Numbered from the stretch's first letter, positions 25,011 to 35,064 are shown. The stretch is DNA of 64,000 bases from Paraburkholderia sp. BCC1885 (GCF_900996235.1 NZ_CAAJGM010000011.1:124001-188000); one strand, 5' to 3'. A program made the numbers and translations. The notes: a model not told the origin generated them from the letters alone.

Positions 25011-25895
25011 TCATTTCACCGCGCCCATCGTCAGCCCCTGGACCAGCCGGCCCGATACCGCCAGCGCAAACACCACCATCGGCAACACAATCAGCGTACC
25101 TGTGGCCATGATTTCTCCCCAAGGCAACTCGTAGCCGCTCATATAACTGGTTGCGGCAACCGGAGACGTAATGGCATCCGTGCGCGTGAGCACCAGCGCG
25201 TACAGCAGGTCATTCCACGAAAAAATGAAAGCGAAGATCGCCGACACTACGATGCCGGGCATCGCCAGCGGCAGATTGATCCGCCAGAATACGCGCCAGG
25301 CGGAGGCGCCATCCAGACGCGCGGCCTCGTCGAGTTCGACTGGAATGTTGCGAAACTGATCCGTGCAGATCCATACGACGATAGGCAACGAGAACGTCAG
25401 ATACAGCAGGATCAGCACGATATGCGTATCCACCAGGTCGAGTTTGGTGGCAATCAGGAAGAACGGCACCGCGAGCACCACGGGACTCACCATGCGGTTC
25501 GAGATGAACCAGAACCACAAGTCTTCCTTGCCGCGAAATTCGAAACGCGCGAGCGCATACGCCGCGGGCGCGCCGAGCAGGATCGCGAGAAACGTCGTGC
25601 TGCTGGCGACGATCAGCGAATTCAGCAGGCTCGTCGCGACGTCATGCTCGAACAGCGCGTCGATATAGTGCGCAAGCGTTGGCTTGAACAGCCAGACTGG
25701 CGGCATGGCCAGCGCGTCCGCCTGGCTCTTGAGGCTGGTGGTCACCATCCAGTAAAACGGAAACACCGAACTCAGGAATACGACCAACAGGCCGACGGCG
25801 TGCCACACCGTGGCGCGGCGGCGTGCGTTCTTCGCCCGACGTGCTCGCGGCGAAAGCGGCAGCGGTTGGCTGGAGGTGTCGATTGAGGTGCTCAC
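25011..25895 (-). CDS. Carbohydrate ABC transporter permease (MalG/SmoG-like)
   Basis: A 294-aa inner-membrane permease starting at a GTG (25895) that overlaps the stop of the partner permease (GTGA). Six hydrophobic segments are visible, with the coupling EAA loop [20 protein letters not shown] followed by NLPLAMPG near residue 200. The C-terminus [19 protein letters not shown] ending ([11 protein letters not shown]) is typical of the MalG class. With the gene before it, it forms the channel of a polyol/sugar importer of the CUT1 family. Confidence 0.93.
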   Translation of the reverse strand: MSTSIDTSSQPLPLSPRARRAKNARRRATVWHAVGLLVVFLSSVFPFYWMVTTSLKSQADALAMPPVWLFKPTLAHYIDALFEHDVATSLLNSLIVASSTTFLAILLGAPAAYALARFEFRGKEDLWFWFISNRMVSPVVLAVPFFLIATKLDLVDTHIVLILLYLTFSLPIVVWICTDQFRNIPVELDEAARLDGASAWRVFWRINLPLAMPGIVVSAIFAFIFSWNDLLYALVLTRTDAITSPVAATSYMSGYELPWGEIMATGTLIVLPMVVFALAVSGRLVQGLTMGAVK

Positions 25896-26830
25896 ACGGC
25901 CTCCCGGTAAACAAAACGAATATAGAGCCGCGACAGCACGATCGTCAGGATCAGTAGCAACACGGCTTGGGCCGACGCCATGCCTTGATCGAAGAGGCGA
26001 AACGCAATGCGCTGGATGTAGATGCTGATGAACTCAGTCGCCGTGCCGGGACCGCCGCGCGTCATGGTAAAGACGGCGTCGAACATCTTGAGCATGTCCG
26101 CCGAACGCAGAATCAGAATCGCAGTGAGCCCCGGCAACAGATAAGGACGCTGCAGATGCCAGAGAATCTTGCTCCATTTCGGCGTTTCGAGCCGGGCAGC
26201 CTCTTCCGCCTCCTTTGGCACCATGGCGAGGCCCGCAAGCAGGATCAGCGCGCAAAACGGCGTCCATTGCCAGATATCCATGATCATCACGGAAACGACG
26301 GCAAGCGTGGGATCGGCCAGCCAGTCGAGCGGCGCGATGCCGAAGAAGCCCAGCAGATAATTGACCACGCCGAACTGACGATTAAATATTAGTCGTCCTA
26401 TCAAACCGACTACCGCATACGTGGTCGCCATTGGAATCACGAGACCGACGCGCGCGGCCACCCGCAGCCACGGCAACGCCGTGCGATGCAACATCAAGGC
26501 AGCGAATAGCCCCAATGCCACTTCAATCGGCAAGGTCAGGCAAAGGAACAAGACCGTGCGGCCGAGCGCGCCCCAAAAAGACGGATCGGAAAGCGTGGCG
26601 ACGTAGTTGTCGAAACCCACAAACGGCGTGCCGGCGTCGACATCCGCGAGCTTGTACAGGTGAAACGAGTTATACAGCGCCAGCAACAACGGGTAGATGC
26701 CGATGATCGCCAGCGCCGCGACGGCGGGCAGCAGAAACCAGAACGCCGGCGAACGCGGCATGAAACGAAAGCGCACAGGCCGGCGCGGCCGCATTGTGCC
26801 GCTGGCGGGTGCTATCGTGGTCTTCTGCAT
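25892..26830 (-). CDS. Carbohydrate ABC transporter permease (MalF/SmoF-like)
   Basis: A 312-aa permease with a short cytoplasmic N-terminus and six transmembrane segments ([20 protein letters not shown] first). The EAA coupling loop [20 protein letters not shown] is followed by [12 protein letters not shown] near residue 220. It lies downstream of the binding-protein gene and overlaps the second permease. The substrate class (polyol/sorbitol/mannitol) is inferred from the neighbouring polyol dehydrogenase. Confidence 0.93.
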   Translation of the reverse strand: MQKTTIAPASGTMRPRRPVRFRFMPRSPAFWFLLPAVAALAIIGIYPLLLALYNSFHLYKLADVDAGTPFVGFDNYVATLSDPSFWGALGRTVLFLCLTLPIEVALGLFAALMLHRTALPWLRVAARVGLVIPMATTYAVVGLIGRLIFNRQFGVVNYLLGFFGIAPLDWLADPTLAVVSVMIMDIWQWTPFCALILLAGLAMVPKEAEEAARLETPKWSKILWHLQRPYLLPGLTAILILRSADMLKMFDAVFTMTRGGPGTATEFISIYIQRIAFRLFDQGMASAQAVLLLILTIVLSRLYIRFVYREAV

Positions 26831-26896
26831 GAATCTCTCCGCGCGATGCTCTATTCAGCGAGCGAGACAGCCTAAGCAGCCTCGCCCGCGCCGCTG

Positions 26897-28249
26897 TTAC
26901 TTCAGCAAGGGCTTCTTGCCGTCGTAATAGCCCGCTTTCCGCAGGATCTCTTCGGTCTTGGTGCCAATGGTCTGCGCACCGTCTTTCACCGACACCTGGC
27001 CGAGCATGATCTTGCTGCCCCATTCGCCGATCACTTCAGATACCGCCGGCCATTCCGGGAAACGCGGCCGATAGTCAGGCACGCCGCCTTGCCACGATTC
27101 CACCATCGGCTTCACAAACGGATACTTGCTCTGGACGGCCGGGTCCTTGTAGACCGACATGCGCCCGCTCACACCGCCCGCGTCCAGATATGGCTTCGCC
27201 ATGGCCTGCGAAGTGATCCACTGAATGAAGAGCCACGCCGCGGCCTGTTTCTTCGCATTCGACTTGGCATTCACCGCCAGCGAGAAACCACCCAGCGCGG
27301 GCTTCAGTCCGGCAGGACCGGCAGGTTCGGTGGAGATGGCGAGGCAGTTGCCGATCTTCGACTTGCTCGGATCGGTCAGCGTCGGATAGAACGCGGACCA
27401 CTCGGTGATCATCGCCACCTGCCCCTGCGCGAGCGCATTCACCGATTCTGCGTGGTCATAGTCGACGATTCCCGGCGGCATGTACTTCATCAGCTTTTGC
27501 CGGTATTCGAGGCCGGCCTGCGATTGCGGCGACAGCAGATTCGACTTGAATTTGGCGTCGAGCAACGAGCCGCCGTTCGGCCACAGCATGCGCATGAAGC
27601 TATCCGCCGATTGCGTTTCGCCACGGCGCGATTGCAGCGCGAAGGCGAACTGGTTCTTGTCGGGCTTGGTGAGCTTGGGCGCGTAGACGTTGAGCAACTC
27701 GTCCCAGGTCTTCGGCGGCTGATCGAAACCCGCGTCCTTCAACATGCATTTGTTGTAGAACATCAGGCCCGAATAGTTATCGAATGGCAGCCCGTAAGTG
27801 GTTTTGTCCCATGTGCCGAACGAATCGAGCAGGATCGGGAAAAAGTCGCCGAGGTTGAGATTGGGGTCGGCCAGCTTGGGGTTGTCGGTAAAGGTCTTGA
27901 TGGGAACGAGCCACTTGTTGCTGGCGAACTCGCCGATCCACACCACGTCGACCAGCACGATGTCCTGCGCGCCGCCGCCTACGAAATTGAGCACCTCCTT
28001 CTCGCGGGTGTTCTCGTAAGGGACAACCTCAGTGTGCACCTTGATGCCGGTCTCTTTCTCGAACTGCGGAATCAACGCCGACGCAGCCTTATAGCCCGGC
28101 CGGTCCAGAAAAATAGCGTTGATGGTCGTACCCGAATACGGCGCGGCGGCCTCTTTCAACGTCCAGGCGGACGCATTGGACACCGAAAAGAACGATGCGG
28201 TAACGCCCAGCAGCGCGAACGCCGCCGCCTGCGCGTAGTGCTTCTTCAT
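26897..28249 (-). CDS. ABC transporter extracellular solute-binding protein (polyol/sugar)
   Basis: The product is 450 aa from the ATG at 28249, behind GAGGAG. A signal peptide ends near SNASA (residue 28). The mature protein is a cluster-B (MalE-type) binding protein: [58 protein letters not shown] and [11 protein letters not shown]. These features resemble sorbitol/mannitol-binding SmoE/MtlE-like proteins. It is the first gene of the leftward operon SBP-permease-permease-regulator-dehydrogenase, and the palindrome at 28295-28314 lies 46 bp upstream. Confidence 0.93.
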   Translation of the reverse strand: MKKHYAQAAAFALLGVTASFFSVSNASAWTLKEAAAPYSGTTINAIFLDRPGYKAASALIPQFEKETGIKVHTEVVPYENTREKEVLNFVGGGAQDIVLVDVVWIGEFASNKWLVPIKTFTDNPKLADPNLNLGDFFPILLDSFGTWDKTTYGLPFDNYSGLMFYNKCMLKDAGFDQPPKTWDELLNVYAPKLTKPDKNQFAFALQSRRGETQSADSFMRMLWPNGGSLLDAKFKSNLLSPQSQAGLEYRQKLMKYMPPGIVDYDHAESVNALAQGQVAMITEWSAFYPTLTDPSKSKIGNCLAISTEPAGPAGLKPALGGFSLAVNAKSNAKKQAAAWLFIQWITSQAMAKPYLDAGGVSGRMSVYKDPAVQSKYPFVKPMVESWQGGVPDYRPRFPEWPAVSEVIGEWGSKIMLGQVSVKDGAQTIGTKTEEILRKAGYYDGKKPLLK

Positions 28250-28294
28250 GTTTGTCTCCTCGTGATTCACTCGTAACAACCCACTCCGTTTCAC

Positions 28295-28314
28295 TTGTAA
28301 TTCTGTAATTACAA
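28295..28314. promoter_or_regulatory. 20-bp palindrome, candidate SorC-type operator
   Basis: TTGTAATT and its exact complement AATTACAA flank a 4-bp centre (CTGT) in the 203-bp region between the binding-protein gene and the divergent ATPase gene. The position suits control of both transcripts. The surrounding AT-rich stretch (28290-28325) stands out in this GC-rich window. Confidence 0.6.
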
Positions 28315-28452
28315 TTGTATATTTGGACCCGAACCGGTTGTCAAGAACAAATTCGTTAAAGGGTACATGCTGCATTGCAAGGCAAAAATGCGCGCAAAAA
28401 CCCGTTACTTTGCTCAATGCCGTAGCGGCACGGGCATCAGTAGGAGACAGGC

Positions 28453-29577
28453 ATGAGCGCAGTTCAATTGCAGCAGATCCGCAAGACGTTTGCCGGCACG
28501 GAAGTGTTGAAGAGCATCGACATCGCCGTGACCGATCGTGAATTCATGGTCTTCGTCGGCCCTTCCGGTTGCGGCAAATCCACGCTGCTGCGCACCATTG
28601 CCGGCCTCGAACGCAGCGATTCAGGGCAGGTGCTGATCGGCGACGAAGACGTCACTGAACTCGAACCCTCGCAACGTGGCGTGGCGATGGTGTTCCAGTC
28701 GTATGCGCTGTATCCGCACATGTCGGTCTACGAGAATATTGCATTCGGACTGCGAATGATCAAACTGCCGGAAGCGCAGATCAAGGAACGCGTGCAGCGC
28801 GCCGCCCAGATTCTGCAGATCGAACAGCTGCTCGAGAGAAAACCGCGTGCGTTATCCGGTGGGCAGCGGCAGCGGGTCGCAATCGGACGCTCGATCGTGC
28901 GCGAACCCAAGGTGTTTCTGTTCGACGAACCTTTGTCCAATCTCGACGCGGCGCTGCGCGTGCAGATGCGGCTCGAACTGATCAAACTGCATAAGCAGCT
29001 CAATGCCACGATGATTTATGTCACGCACGACCAGACCGAGGCCATGACCATGGCGGATCGTATCGTCGTGTTGAATAACGGCAAGGTGGAGCAGATCGGC
29101 TCGCCTCTCGAACTCTATCGGACACCAAAGAACCGCTTCGTCGCGGGATTCATCGGCTCGCCGAAGATGAATTTTCTGCCAGTGACGGTGCAGCGTGCCG
29201 ATTCGGGCGGCTTGACGATCGGCTTGCCGGGTGGCGCGCCACTGACGCTGCCGTTCAGCGCGGATGGTGTGAAAGCGGGCGATGCGCTGACGCTCGGCAT
29301 TCGCCCAGAACATCTATCGGAAACCGCTGTGAGCGATGCGCCGGGCAAGCTGTCGGGCGTCGTCTCCGTGGTCGAGCATCTCGGCGGCGAGACCCTGCTG
29401 CATGTGAGCCTCGACGGCGGCGTGTTGATCCAGGTGAAAGGCTCGGGAGAATCGACCACCACCGATGGCCAGGCGGTCGATGCCGGTTTCGCGCTGCGTC
29501 ACGTTCATCTGTTCCGCGAAAACGGCGATGCCGTGGAACGGCTGCAAACCGTCAAGGAAGCGGCCGCAGCGGCCTGA
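28453..29577 (+). CDS. Carbohydrate ABC transporter ATPase (UgpC/MalK/SmoK-like)
   Basis: A 374-aa ATPase for CUT1 sugar importers. It has Walker [10 protein letters not shown] at 36-44, signature LSGGQ at 134-138, Walker B FLFDEP at 155-160 and switch histidine H192 (VTHDQTEAM). From about residue 240 it carries the MalK-type regulatory domain (GIRPEHL near 288). The start at 28453 is behind AGGAGAC. It is divergent from the binding protein and permeases and completes the same importer. Confidence 0.95.
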   Translation: MSAVQLQQIRKTFAGTEVLKSIDIAVTDREFMVFVGPSGCGKSTLLRTIAGLERSDSGQVLIGDEDVTELEPSQRGVAMVFQSYALYPHMSVYENIAFGLRMIKLPEAQIKERVQRAAQILQIEQLLERKPRALSGGQRQRVAIGRSIVREPKVFLFDEPLSNLDAALRVQMRLELIKLHKQLNATMIYVTHDQTEAMTMADRIVVLNNGKVEQIGSPLELYRTPKNRFVAGFIGSPKMNFLPVTVQRADSGGLTIGLPGGAPLTLPFSADGVKAGDALTLGIRPEHLSETAVSDAPGKLSGVVSVVEHLGGETLLHVSLDGGVLIQVKGSGESTTTDGQAVDAGFALRHVHLFRENGDAVERLQTVKEAAAAA

Positions 29578-29601
29578 TCCGCAACGGGGACGGACGCATA
29601 T

Positions 29602-29629
29602 CACGATCCCCGATTCGCGAAGTATCGTG
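29602..29629. terminator. Inverted repeat between converging genes
   Basis: CACGAT and ATCGTG flank a 16-base loop that itself contains the palindrome TTCGCGAA, in the 89-bp gap between the converging ATPase and D-2-hydroxyacid dehydrogenase genes. There is no T-run, so this is a weak candidate. Confidence 0.25.
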
Positions 29630-29666
29630 GGCATAAACCCGGCGCGCCGTCACTGCAGCCATTTCC

Positions 29667-30632
29667 TTAAAGCAGACGAATAGGCGCGTCCTTCATCCAG
29701 GCGTGAATATCTTCGACGATCTGCGGATAAGCCGTGCGGTAGGTATTTTCGGTGACGTAGCCGATATGCGGCGTAGCCAGCACGTTCGGCAGAAAGCGAA
29801 ACGGATGGGCCGCGGGCAGCGGCTCCACGTCGAAGACATCCAGTGCAGCGCCGCCGATACGGCGCTCCTGCAATGCGGCGATCAGCGCATCTTCCGCGAC
29901 GATAGGTCCGCGCGATGTGTTGACAAGATATGCGGTCGGCTTCATCAGCCCAAGCTCCCTCGCGCCGACGAGCCCGGTCGTGCGCTCGCCGAGCTTCAGA
30001 TGAACCGTGAGCACATCGGCCTCGCGAAACAGTTCGTCTTTCTCGACTCGCCGCACGCCCACTTCGTTGGCGCGCTCTTCGGTCAGGTTCTGACTCCACG
30101 CGATCACCTGCATGCCAAACGCGACGCCGATACGTGCAACCGCTTCGCCAATGCGCCCAAGCCCCAGCACGCCCAGCGTTTTACCGTTGACGTCCATGCC
30201 GAGGCCGGTTTGCCAGTTACCGCTCCGCAGCGACGCGGCCTCGCCGTATAGATTGCGCGTGATGCCGAGTATGAGTGTCCACGTCAGCGCCGGCGTGGCG
30301 GCAGGATCGCCGCCTGTGGTGCCCGATACGACGATGCCGCGCGCTTTCGCGGCCTGCAGATCGATGGCGGCATTCCACATACCCACCGTGAGAATCAGCT
30401 TCAGGCGCGGCAGTCGCGCCAGCAGGTTCGCGTCGAAGCGGGTCCGCTCGCGCATCAACACCACGACCTCGTAGTGCGCGAGGCGGGCCGCGAGCGCGTC
30501 GACGTCAGCGGCATGGTCGTGAAAAAATACCGTGTTGGCGTGCGGCTGCAAACTTTGCCAGTCTGCGAGCGACGAGGCGACGCGTTGATAGTCGTCGAGG
30601 ACGGCAATATTCACGGCGGCTGAACTGGGCAT
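29667..30632 (-). CDS. D-2-hydroxyacid dehydrogenase family protein
   Basis: A 321-aa NAD(P)-dependent dehydrogenase of the PGDH/FDH family, starting at an ATG behind AAGGAG. The Rossmann motif GVLGLGRIGEAVARIGVAFG lies near residue 155-175. The catalytic Arg is in NTSRGPIV, Glu in FDVEPLP and His in TPHIGYVTENTY, so all three are present. It reduces a 2-keto acid or oxidises a D-2-hydroxyacid. The gene lies downstream of a GntR regulator at the end of the catabolic region; its substrate is unknown. A short repeat precedes it at 30655. Confidence 0.9.
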   Translation of the reverse strand: MPSSAAVNIAVLDDYQRVASSLADWQSLQPHANTVFFHDHAADVDALAARLAHYEVVVLMRERTRFDANLLARLPRLKLILTVGMWNAAIDLQAAKARGIVVSGTTGGDPAATPALTWTLILGITRNLYGEAASLRSGNWQTGLGMDVNGKTLGVLGLGRIGEAVARIGVAFGMQVIAWSQNLTEERANEVGVRRVEKDELFREADVLTVHLKLGERTTGLVGARELGLMKPTAYLVNTSRGPIVAEDALIAALQERRIGGAALDVFDVEPLPAAHPFRFLPNVLATPHIGYVTENTYRTAYPQIVEDIHAWMKDAPIRLL

Positions 30633-30654
30633 GCGTTAAATCTCCTTGCTTCGA

Positions 30655-30674
30655 CAGTATTGGGCAGTATTGGG
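30655..30674. repeat. Two perfect 10-bp direct repeats upstream of the hydroxyacid dehydrogenase
   Basis: CAGTATTGGG is repeated head to tail. Two degenerate relatives (CGGTATGGGA and CGGTATTGA) follow up to about 30697. The array lies between the GntR gene and the dehydrogenase, 23 bp before the dehydrogenase start, where an activator could bind. Confidence 0.7.
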
Positions 30675-30724
30675 CGGCGGTATGGGACGGTATTGATACG
30701 ATCAGGTGACGGGTGCGAAACTCG

Positions 30725-31420
30725 TTAGCTATCCTCAGCTTGGCCAAGTTCCGCCGCCGATTCTTCCAGCATGCGCATTGCGGCTTTTTCGGCGTTGGCG
30801 ACATGGAGCTGCGCGAGCTGCTGGGCGGATTGCGCGTCGCGCGCCTTCAAGGCTTTGCATAGCTTGTCGATTTCGCCCAGGCTGCTCGGCAGACGATCCG
30901 GATGCATCAGCGAGGTGGCGCGCAGCAGATTCACGCGCGAGTACAGGCTGGTCAGCACCTCCTTGATCAGCCCATTGCCGCAATTGTCGAGTAGCACGTC
31001 GTAAAGCGCCGTTTTGGCCTTCAGTACGCCTTCCTGGTTTTGCGCCTCGGCTTCGACGCGCAATTCCGTGGCGGCCTCGCCAAAACGCGCCAGTGCGGCG
31101 TCGCTCGCGAGCCGCGCGAATTCGTGGGCGGCAAAGCCTTCCAGCAAGCCGCGCAGCGCGTATAGCTCGCTTGCCTCCTGCTTCGAGATGACCGCGACAA
31201 TCGGACCTTTATGCGGCACACTGCGCACCAGCTTTTCCGCTTCGAGTTTGCGCAAGGCCTCGCGTACCGACGTGCGGCTCACGCCAAGCGTTTCGCATAG
31301 CTCGCGCTCGATCAGCCGGGCGCCCGGCGCAAAACGTCCGCTCATGATCGCTTGCCGCAATACATTTTCGACCTGGTGGCGTAGCGTTTCCGGTCTGATC
31401 AGACCCATATCCGTTGACAT
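30725..31420 (-). CDS. GntR-family regulator, FadR/FCD subfamily
   Basis: The product is 231 aa from the ATG at 31420. The N-terminal winged helix includes ENVLRQAIMSGRFAPGARLI, ERELCETLGVSRTSVREALR and KLEAEKLVRSVPHKGPIV. The helical FCD ligand-binding domain follows (ELYALRGLLEGFAAHEFARL; VLTSLYSRVNLLRATSL). FCD regulators usually repress catabolic operons until an organic acid binds. FadR-like sites (31443-31461) lie just upstream of its own gene and similar sites occur at 35611 and 43901, so it is the best candidate controller of the genes between. Confidence 0.92.
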   Translation of the reverse strand: MSTDMGLIRPETLRHQVENVLRQAIMSGRFAPGARLIERELCETLGVSRTSVREALRKLEAEKLVRSVPHKGPIVAVISKQEASELYALRGLLEGFAAHEFARLASDAALARFGEAATELRVEAEAQNQEGVLKAKTALYDVLLDNCGNGLIKEVLTSLYSRVNLLRATSLMHPDRLPSSLGEIDKLCKALKARDAQSAQQLAQLHVANAEKAAMRMLEESAAELGQAEDS

Positions 31421-31442
31421 GATTGTCTTCCCGTCACACAAA

Positions 31443-31461
31443 GTGTCCGACTGTATGATAC
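31443..31461. promoter_or_regulatory. Candidate FCD-regulator sites before the GntR gene
   Basis: GTGTCCGACTG (31443) and CTGTATGATAC (31451) overlap in the 42-bp gap upstream of the GntR start. The first shares TGTCCGAC with the palindrome at 35611. The second contains GTAT-G-ATAC and resembles TTGTATGACAG on the minus strand at 43911-43901. All fit loosely to the FadR-type T-N-G-T-N3-A-C-N-A pattern. Confidence 0.4.
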
Positions 31462-31462
31462 T

Positions 31463-32293
31463 TCAGCGCTGGCCGATCTCCACGTTCTGTTCATGCTGGG
31501 CGGCCCCGTTTGCCGTCATGTCTTGCAAGGCCGCTTCGAGCAACGGCGCGCCGAGTTCCGCGCCATGGATACCCGTGGTGCTGACTATTTCTAGCAACTC
31601 CATAATCTCGCCTACCGTTGCCCCGTAACGCAGTGCGTTGCGCATATGCAGCTTCAGGCCGGGAACGTATAGATGCGTGGCCGAGGCATCGAAGGCGCAG
31701 TACATGAATTCCTTAACCTTCGGACTCAATACGCCGGTCTTCCACGGCACCGACGAAAATTCGACATACGCTTCGAACAGATCGGGATCGAGTTCGAGCA
31801 AACCCTCCCACGTCGGATGCCAGTAACCGCGGTTCTTCTCGAACGCGGCCTTCAGGGCGAGCCTTCGTTCGTCGAGCGGCACCGGTCCTGCACGCAAACC
31901 CTCTTCTTCCAGAACTTCCAGCAACACCGGCACGCCCACGTTGCTTGTATGAATGCCGATCGTGCTGACCAGTTCAAGCACTTCCATCAACTCGTCACGC
32001 GTCGCGCCGAACGACAATGCCCGCTGCAAATGATGCGCAACACCCGGCGCATACAGTTGCGTGGCACAGGCGTCGGCAGCCAGCGCGATGAACGTGCGCA
32101 CCTTGTCGCCAAGATGGTTGTGCCGCTGCGGCACACTGGAAAACCGCAGATAGGCCGCCACGAAGCCCGCATCGAGACGCAGCATGCTCTCCCATGCAGG
32201 AGGCCACGCGCCGTGGACGCGTATGAACTCGTCCCTGATGGCCTGCGCGTCATGCGACTGAGGCGATGTATTGTCTGACTGACTCGAACTCAT
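31463..32293 (-). CDS. Tandem carboxymuconolactone decarboxylase (CMD)-family protein
   Basis: The product is 276 aa from the ATG at 32293, behind GAGGAAGGA. It contains two CMD/AhpD-like domains, about residues 20-130 and 150-260, each with a helix of the type TFIALAADACATQLYAPGVA / FMYCAFDASATHLYVPGLKL, then HHLQRALSFGATRDELMEVL / HMRNALRYGATVGEIMELLE. The Cys pair of peroxiredoxin-like AhpD (CxxC) is absent. The reaction is unknown. The gene is downstream of the cupin gene and upstream of the GntR gene on the same strand. Confidence 0.87.
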   Translation of the reverse strand: MSSSQSDNTSPQSHDAQAIRDEFIRVHGAWPPAWESMLRLDAGFVAAYLRFSSVPQRHNHLGDKVRTFIALAADACATQLYAPGVAHHLQRALSFGATRDELMEVLELVSTIGIHTSNVGVPVLLEVLEEEGLRAGPVPLDERRLALKAAFEKNRGYWHPTWEGLLELDPDLFEAYVEFSSVPWKTGVLSPKVKEFMYCAFDASATHLYVPGLKLHMRNALRYGATVGEIMELLEIVSTTGIHGAELGAPLLEAALQDMTANGAAQHEQNVEIGQR

Positions 32294-32373
32294 TACATCC
32301 TTCCTCTCGAAGACGGAAACACTCGTATGTGCGCCGGTCGTCCCGACGGCGCACCATCCCACTGATCCTGCCG

Positions 32374-32760
32374 CTACGCACCGGCCGGATAGTCCGCCTC
32401 GGCGACTTCTTCCTGCCACGTCGCCTTGCCGATCGAGGTTGCGATATGCACCATATAGCTGCCGTCGCTCGCGCCGTGCCAATGGCGCTCGTTCGGTCCG
32501 ATAAACACGATGTCGCCCTGGCGGATCGGTTGCGGCGCTTCACCTTCCTTGCAGATCCAGCCCTTGCCGGCCGTGACCGTCAGTACCTGGCCCTGCTCGT
32601 GTGTATGCCAGTAGGTCCGGCCACGCGGAGCAAAAAACACGGTGTTGATCGTGACGCCGTTGGTGGCCGGCATCACCGGATCGGCCCATACGGTGCCGGA
32701 AAACGTCTCGCCCCTCAGTTCCGACTGCGCGCCCTCCGCCCTGCCGTGAAATACCTTCAT
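32374..32760 (-). CDS. Cupin domain-containing protein
   Basis: A 128-aa single-domain cupin. Metal-binding motif 1 is visible as YWHTHEQGQVLTVTAGKGWI with the His/Glu ligands, and motif 2 as IRQGDIVFIGPNERHWHGAS. Such small cupins are isomerases, dioxygenases or lactone-acting enzymes in many catabolic clusters. It lies between a hydroxyisobutyrate-dehydrogenase-like gene (16 bp upstream) and the tandem CMD gene. CMD plus cupin genes often stand together in Burkholderiaceae. Confidence 0.88.
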   Translation of the reverse strand: MKVFHGRAEGAQSELRGETFSGTVWADPVMPATNGVTINTVFFAPRGRTYWHTHEQGQVLTVTAGKGWICKEGEAPQPIRQGDIVFIGPNERHWHGASDGSYMVHIATSIGKATWQEEVAEADYPAGA

Positions 32761-32776
32761 GCCTGCTTCTCCTTTT

Positions 32777-33682
32777 TCAGTTGTCCTTGACGTTATCAAA
32801 CAGCCGCACGCCGCCCGATACATCGCCGATCGCATCCACGACCCGATTGCTGATCACATCGCCATAACCCAACGCCGTGCCGAGACCGAAGCTCGCAAGC
32901 GGACCCGCCGCGTTCAACGAAGTCACACCGAGCTCGCGCAAGCGGTCCACGTACAGCACCACGTCCTTGGTCATCAACTTGCCCGTGAGACCGCCTTCCA
33001 GATAATCGCCGTCGACGATCTTCGGAAAGCGGTTCAGCGTGGCGAAGTTGACCCCGCTGCTGCTGTTCAGCACGTCGAGCAACAGGTGCAGATCGAGCCC
33101 CGCTTTTTTGCCCGCGACCATCACCTCAGCGCTTGCCGCGAGGCTGACCGCATTGAGGAAGTTGTTCAGCAGTTTGGTGGTGTGGCCTGCTCCGCTTGCG
33201 CCCATGTGAGCGACCTTGGCGCTGATCGGTTTGAATGCCCATTGCAGTGCAGCCACCGCGCCGGCCTCACCACCTACCATGAGCGTCAGCGTGCCCTTCT
33301 CGGCCGCTGCGGCGCCCCCTGAAATGCCTGCATCGACGTAATGGACGCCGCGTTCGGCAAAACGCTTCGCCAAGCGGATAGTCGAACTGGCCGCGGCCGT
33401 GCTCAGATCGACCACAATCTGCCCCGCGCGGCAATGGGCCAGCACGCCATCTTCGCCTTCGACCACCGCCTCCACCACCTTGCTATCCGGCAGCGACATC
33501 ATCACGACGTCGGCAAACGCCACCGCGTCGCGCACGCTACCGGCACGCTCCGCACCGGTCGCGGCAATTCGTTCCGCCACCGTGTCGAAGCCAAGCACGG
33601 CAATGCCAGCATCGACCAGTCGTCTCGTCATGCGGCCACCCATGTTGCCCAGGCCGATGAAACCGATTCGCTCCTGATTCAT
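32777..33682 (-). CDS. NAD(P)-dependent oxidoreductase, 3-hydroxyisobutyrate dehydrogenase family (1)
   Basis: The product is 301 aa from the ATG at 33682, nine bases after AGGAGG; ATGs closer to that site are unlikely starts. The N-terminal Rossmann motif is GFIGLGNMGGRM (residues 7-18), with the substrate loop DLSTAAASS and GISGGAAAAEKGTL. The family's catalytic lysine is K170 in GHTTKLLNN. Relatives act on 3-hydroxyisobutyrate, tartronate semialdehyde, threonate and other beta-hydroxyacids. It is the first of three paralogues in this cluster. Confidence 0.9.
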   Translation of the reverse strand: MNQERIGFIGLGNMGGRMTRRLVDAGIAVLGFDTVAERIAATGAERAGSVRDAVAFADVVMMSLPDSKVVEAVVEGEDGVLAHCRAGQIVVDLSTAAASSTIRLAKRFAERGVHYVDAGISGGAAAAEKGTLTLMVGGEAGAVAALQWAFKPISAKVAHMGASGAGHTTKLLNNFLNAVSLAASAEVMVAGKKAGLDLHLLLDVLNSSSGVNFATLNRFPKIVDGDYLEGGLTGKLMTKDVVLYVDRLRELGVTSLNAAGPLASFGLGTALGYGDVISNRVVDAIGDVSGGVRLFDNVKDN

Positions 33683-33714
33683 GAATTGCATCCTCCTCAA
33701 GTCAAACAGTTAGC

Positions 33715-35064
33715 CTAGAAATCGACGTCTTTCGTTTCCGGGCCCATCAGCGCGCCAACCATGCCAATCAGGCCGCCCACGCACAGCAGCGCGACCGCCG
33801 TCAGACGCAGCGGCATGAAGGCGCCAAGCCAGTTCATATAGAACGCGTAAAACGACGGAATGATCACGGAAAGACTGAAGCCCACGCCGAAACCGGTTGC
33901 GCGTACATCCGTGACGAAGCGCTCGTTGATATACGTGATGATCACGCCCCATGGCGAGGTCACCAATACCGCGAGCACGCAGACGAGCACGATGATGACC
34001 GTCAAGGACAGGCCTTCACCATTGGCCAGCACGTACAACAGCGCCGAACCGACCGTCGCGATCAGCGGGCCGACGATCGCGAAGAAACGACGCCGTCCGA
34101 TACGTTGAGCAATCAGTCCCGAACCGATATAGCTGAAAAACAGCACGAAATACGTGATCATCAGCGTGGACGCCATCTGGAAACCCGACAGATGGAGCGT
34201 TTTCACCAGCAGGCCGGTAGGCAGAAAGATCGTCACGATGTTCTGCGTAAGCCAGAAGCCCGTCATCATCAGCAGAACCTGCAGCAGATTGCGGCCGCTT
34301 TTGCCGCGAATCAGATCGGTCAGCGGCAGCTTTTCGGCCTGGGCGGCCTTGTCGGCGGCTTCGCTCTTCCAGATTTCCGACTCCGCCACCTTGCGCACGT
34401 AATATGTCGCGAGCACGCCCGCCAGCACGGCGCCCAGCACGAACGGCACGCGCCAGCCCCACTGGGCATAGGGCGAATTCATACCATTGAGCGGAAAAAG
34501 CGCGAACATGGCCATGGCGACGAGGTTGATCGTCACATACGCCGCCGGAAAACCCGCAATGATGAAACCGCCGACGAAGCCGCGTTGTTCCTTCTTCGAA
34601 TACTCGATGGCGAGCGGCATGGCGCCGGTATAGCCGCCACCCAGAAAGATGCCGTCGACGAAACGCAACAACACCAGCAGCACATACGACGTCAGGCCGA
34701 TGCTTTGATAACCCGGCAATAGCGCGATCAGCAGCGTGACCACACCGAAGCCCGACACCGACCAGATGGAGGCCTTGCGCCGGCCGATGCGGTCCGCGAT
34801 CATGCCGAACAGCAATGCGCCAACCGGCCGCCCCAACAGCGTCGTAATGAACACCAGCGACGCGAGAATCGTCTCCGTACCGGCCGAAAGATGCGGCGGC
34901 TGAAAGAACCCCAGCACCGGCGACAACACGACGACCGGAAGGTAGATATCGAACATGTCGATAAACTCGGAGAAGAACGCGCCTTTGATGGCGTTGCGCC
35001 TTCTCGTTTCTATGGACTGCTCAGCTTCCGACTGAATGACGTCGTTAGCGGTTATGGTTTTCAT
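33715..35064 (-). CDS. MFS transporter, metabolite:H+ symporter (MHS)-like
   Basis: A 449-aa major-facilitator protein with about twelve hydrophobic segments. The start is at an ATG behind GGAGAC. The loop 2-3 signature GMIADRIGRRKASIW is present, as are FFSEFIDMFDIYLPVVV in helix 1 and the central cytoplasmic loop with a charged stretch (ESEIWKSEAADKAAQAEKL). Resemblance is to organic-acid/H+ symporters. It is probably the uptake system for the substrate handled by the surrounding enzymes. A 14-bp-stem hairpin precedes the gene. Confidence 0.9.
   Translation of the reverse strand: MKTITANDVIQSEAEQSIETRRRNAIKGAFFSEFIDMFDIYLPVVVLSPVLGFFQPPHLSAGTETILASLVFITTLLGRPVGALLFGMIADRIGRRKASIWSVSGFGVVTLLIALLPGYQSIGLTSYVLLVLLRFVDGIFLGGGYTGAMPLAIEYSKKEQRGFVGGFIIAGFPAAYVTINLVAMAMFALFPLNGMNSPYAQWGWRVPFVLGAVLAGVLATYYVRKVAESEIWKSEAADKAAQAEKLPLTDLIRGKSGRNLLQVLLMMTGFWLTQNIVTIFLPTGLLVKTLHLSGFQMASTLMITYFVLFFSYIGSGLIAQRIGRRRFFAIVGPLIATVGSALLYVLANGEGLSLTVIIVLVCVLAVLVTSPWGVIITYINERFVTDVRATGFGVGFSLSVIIPSFYAFYMNWLGAFMPLRLTAVALLCVGGLIGMVGALMGPETKDVDF

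Noticed and set aside
27089..28276. A 395-codon open frame on the plus strand
   Set aside because: It is antisense to the solute-binding protein gene and is rich in Arg/His with no domain.
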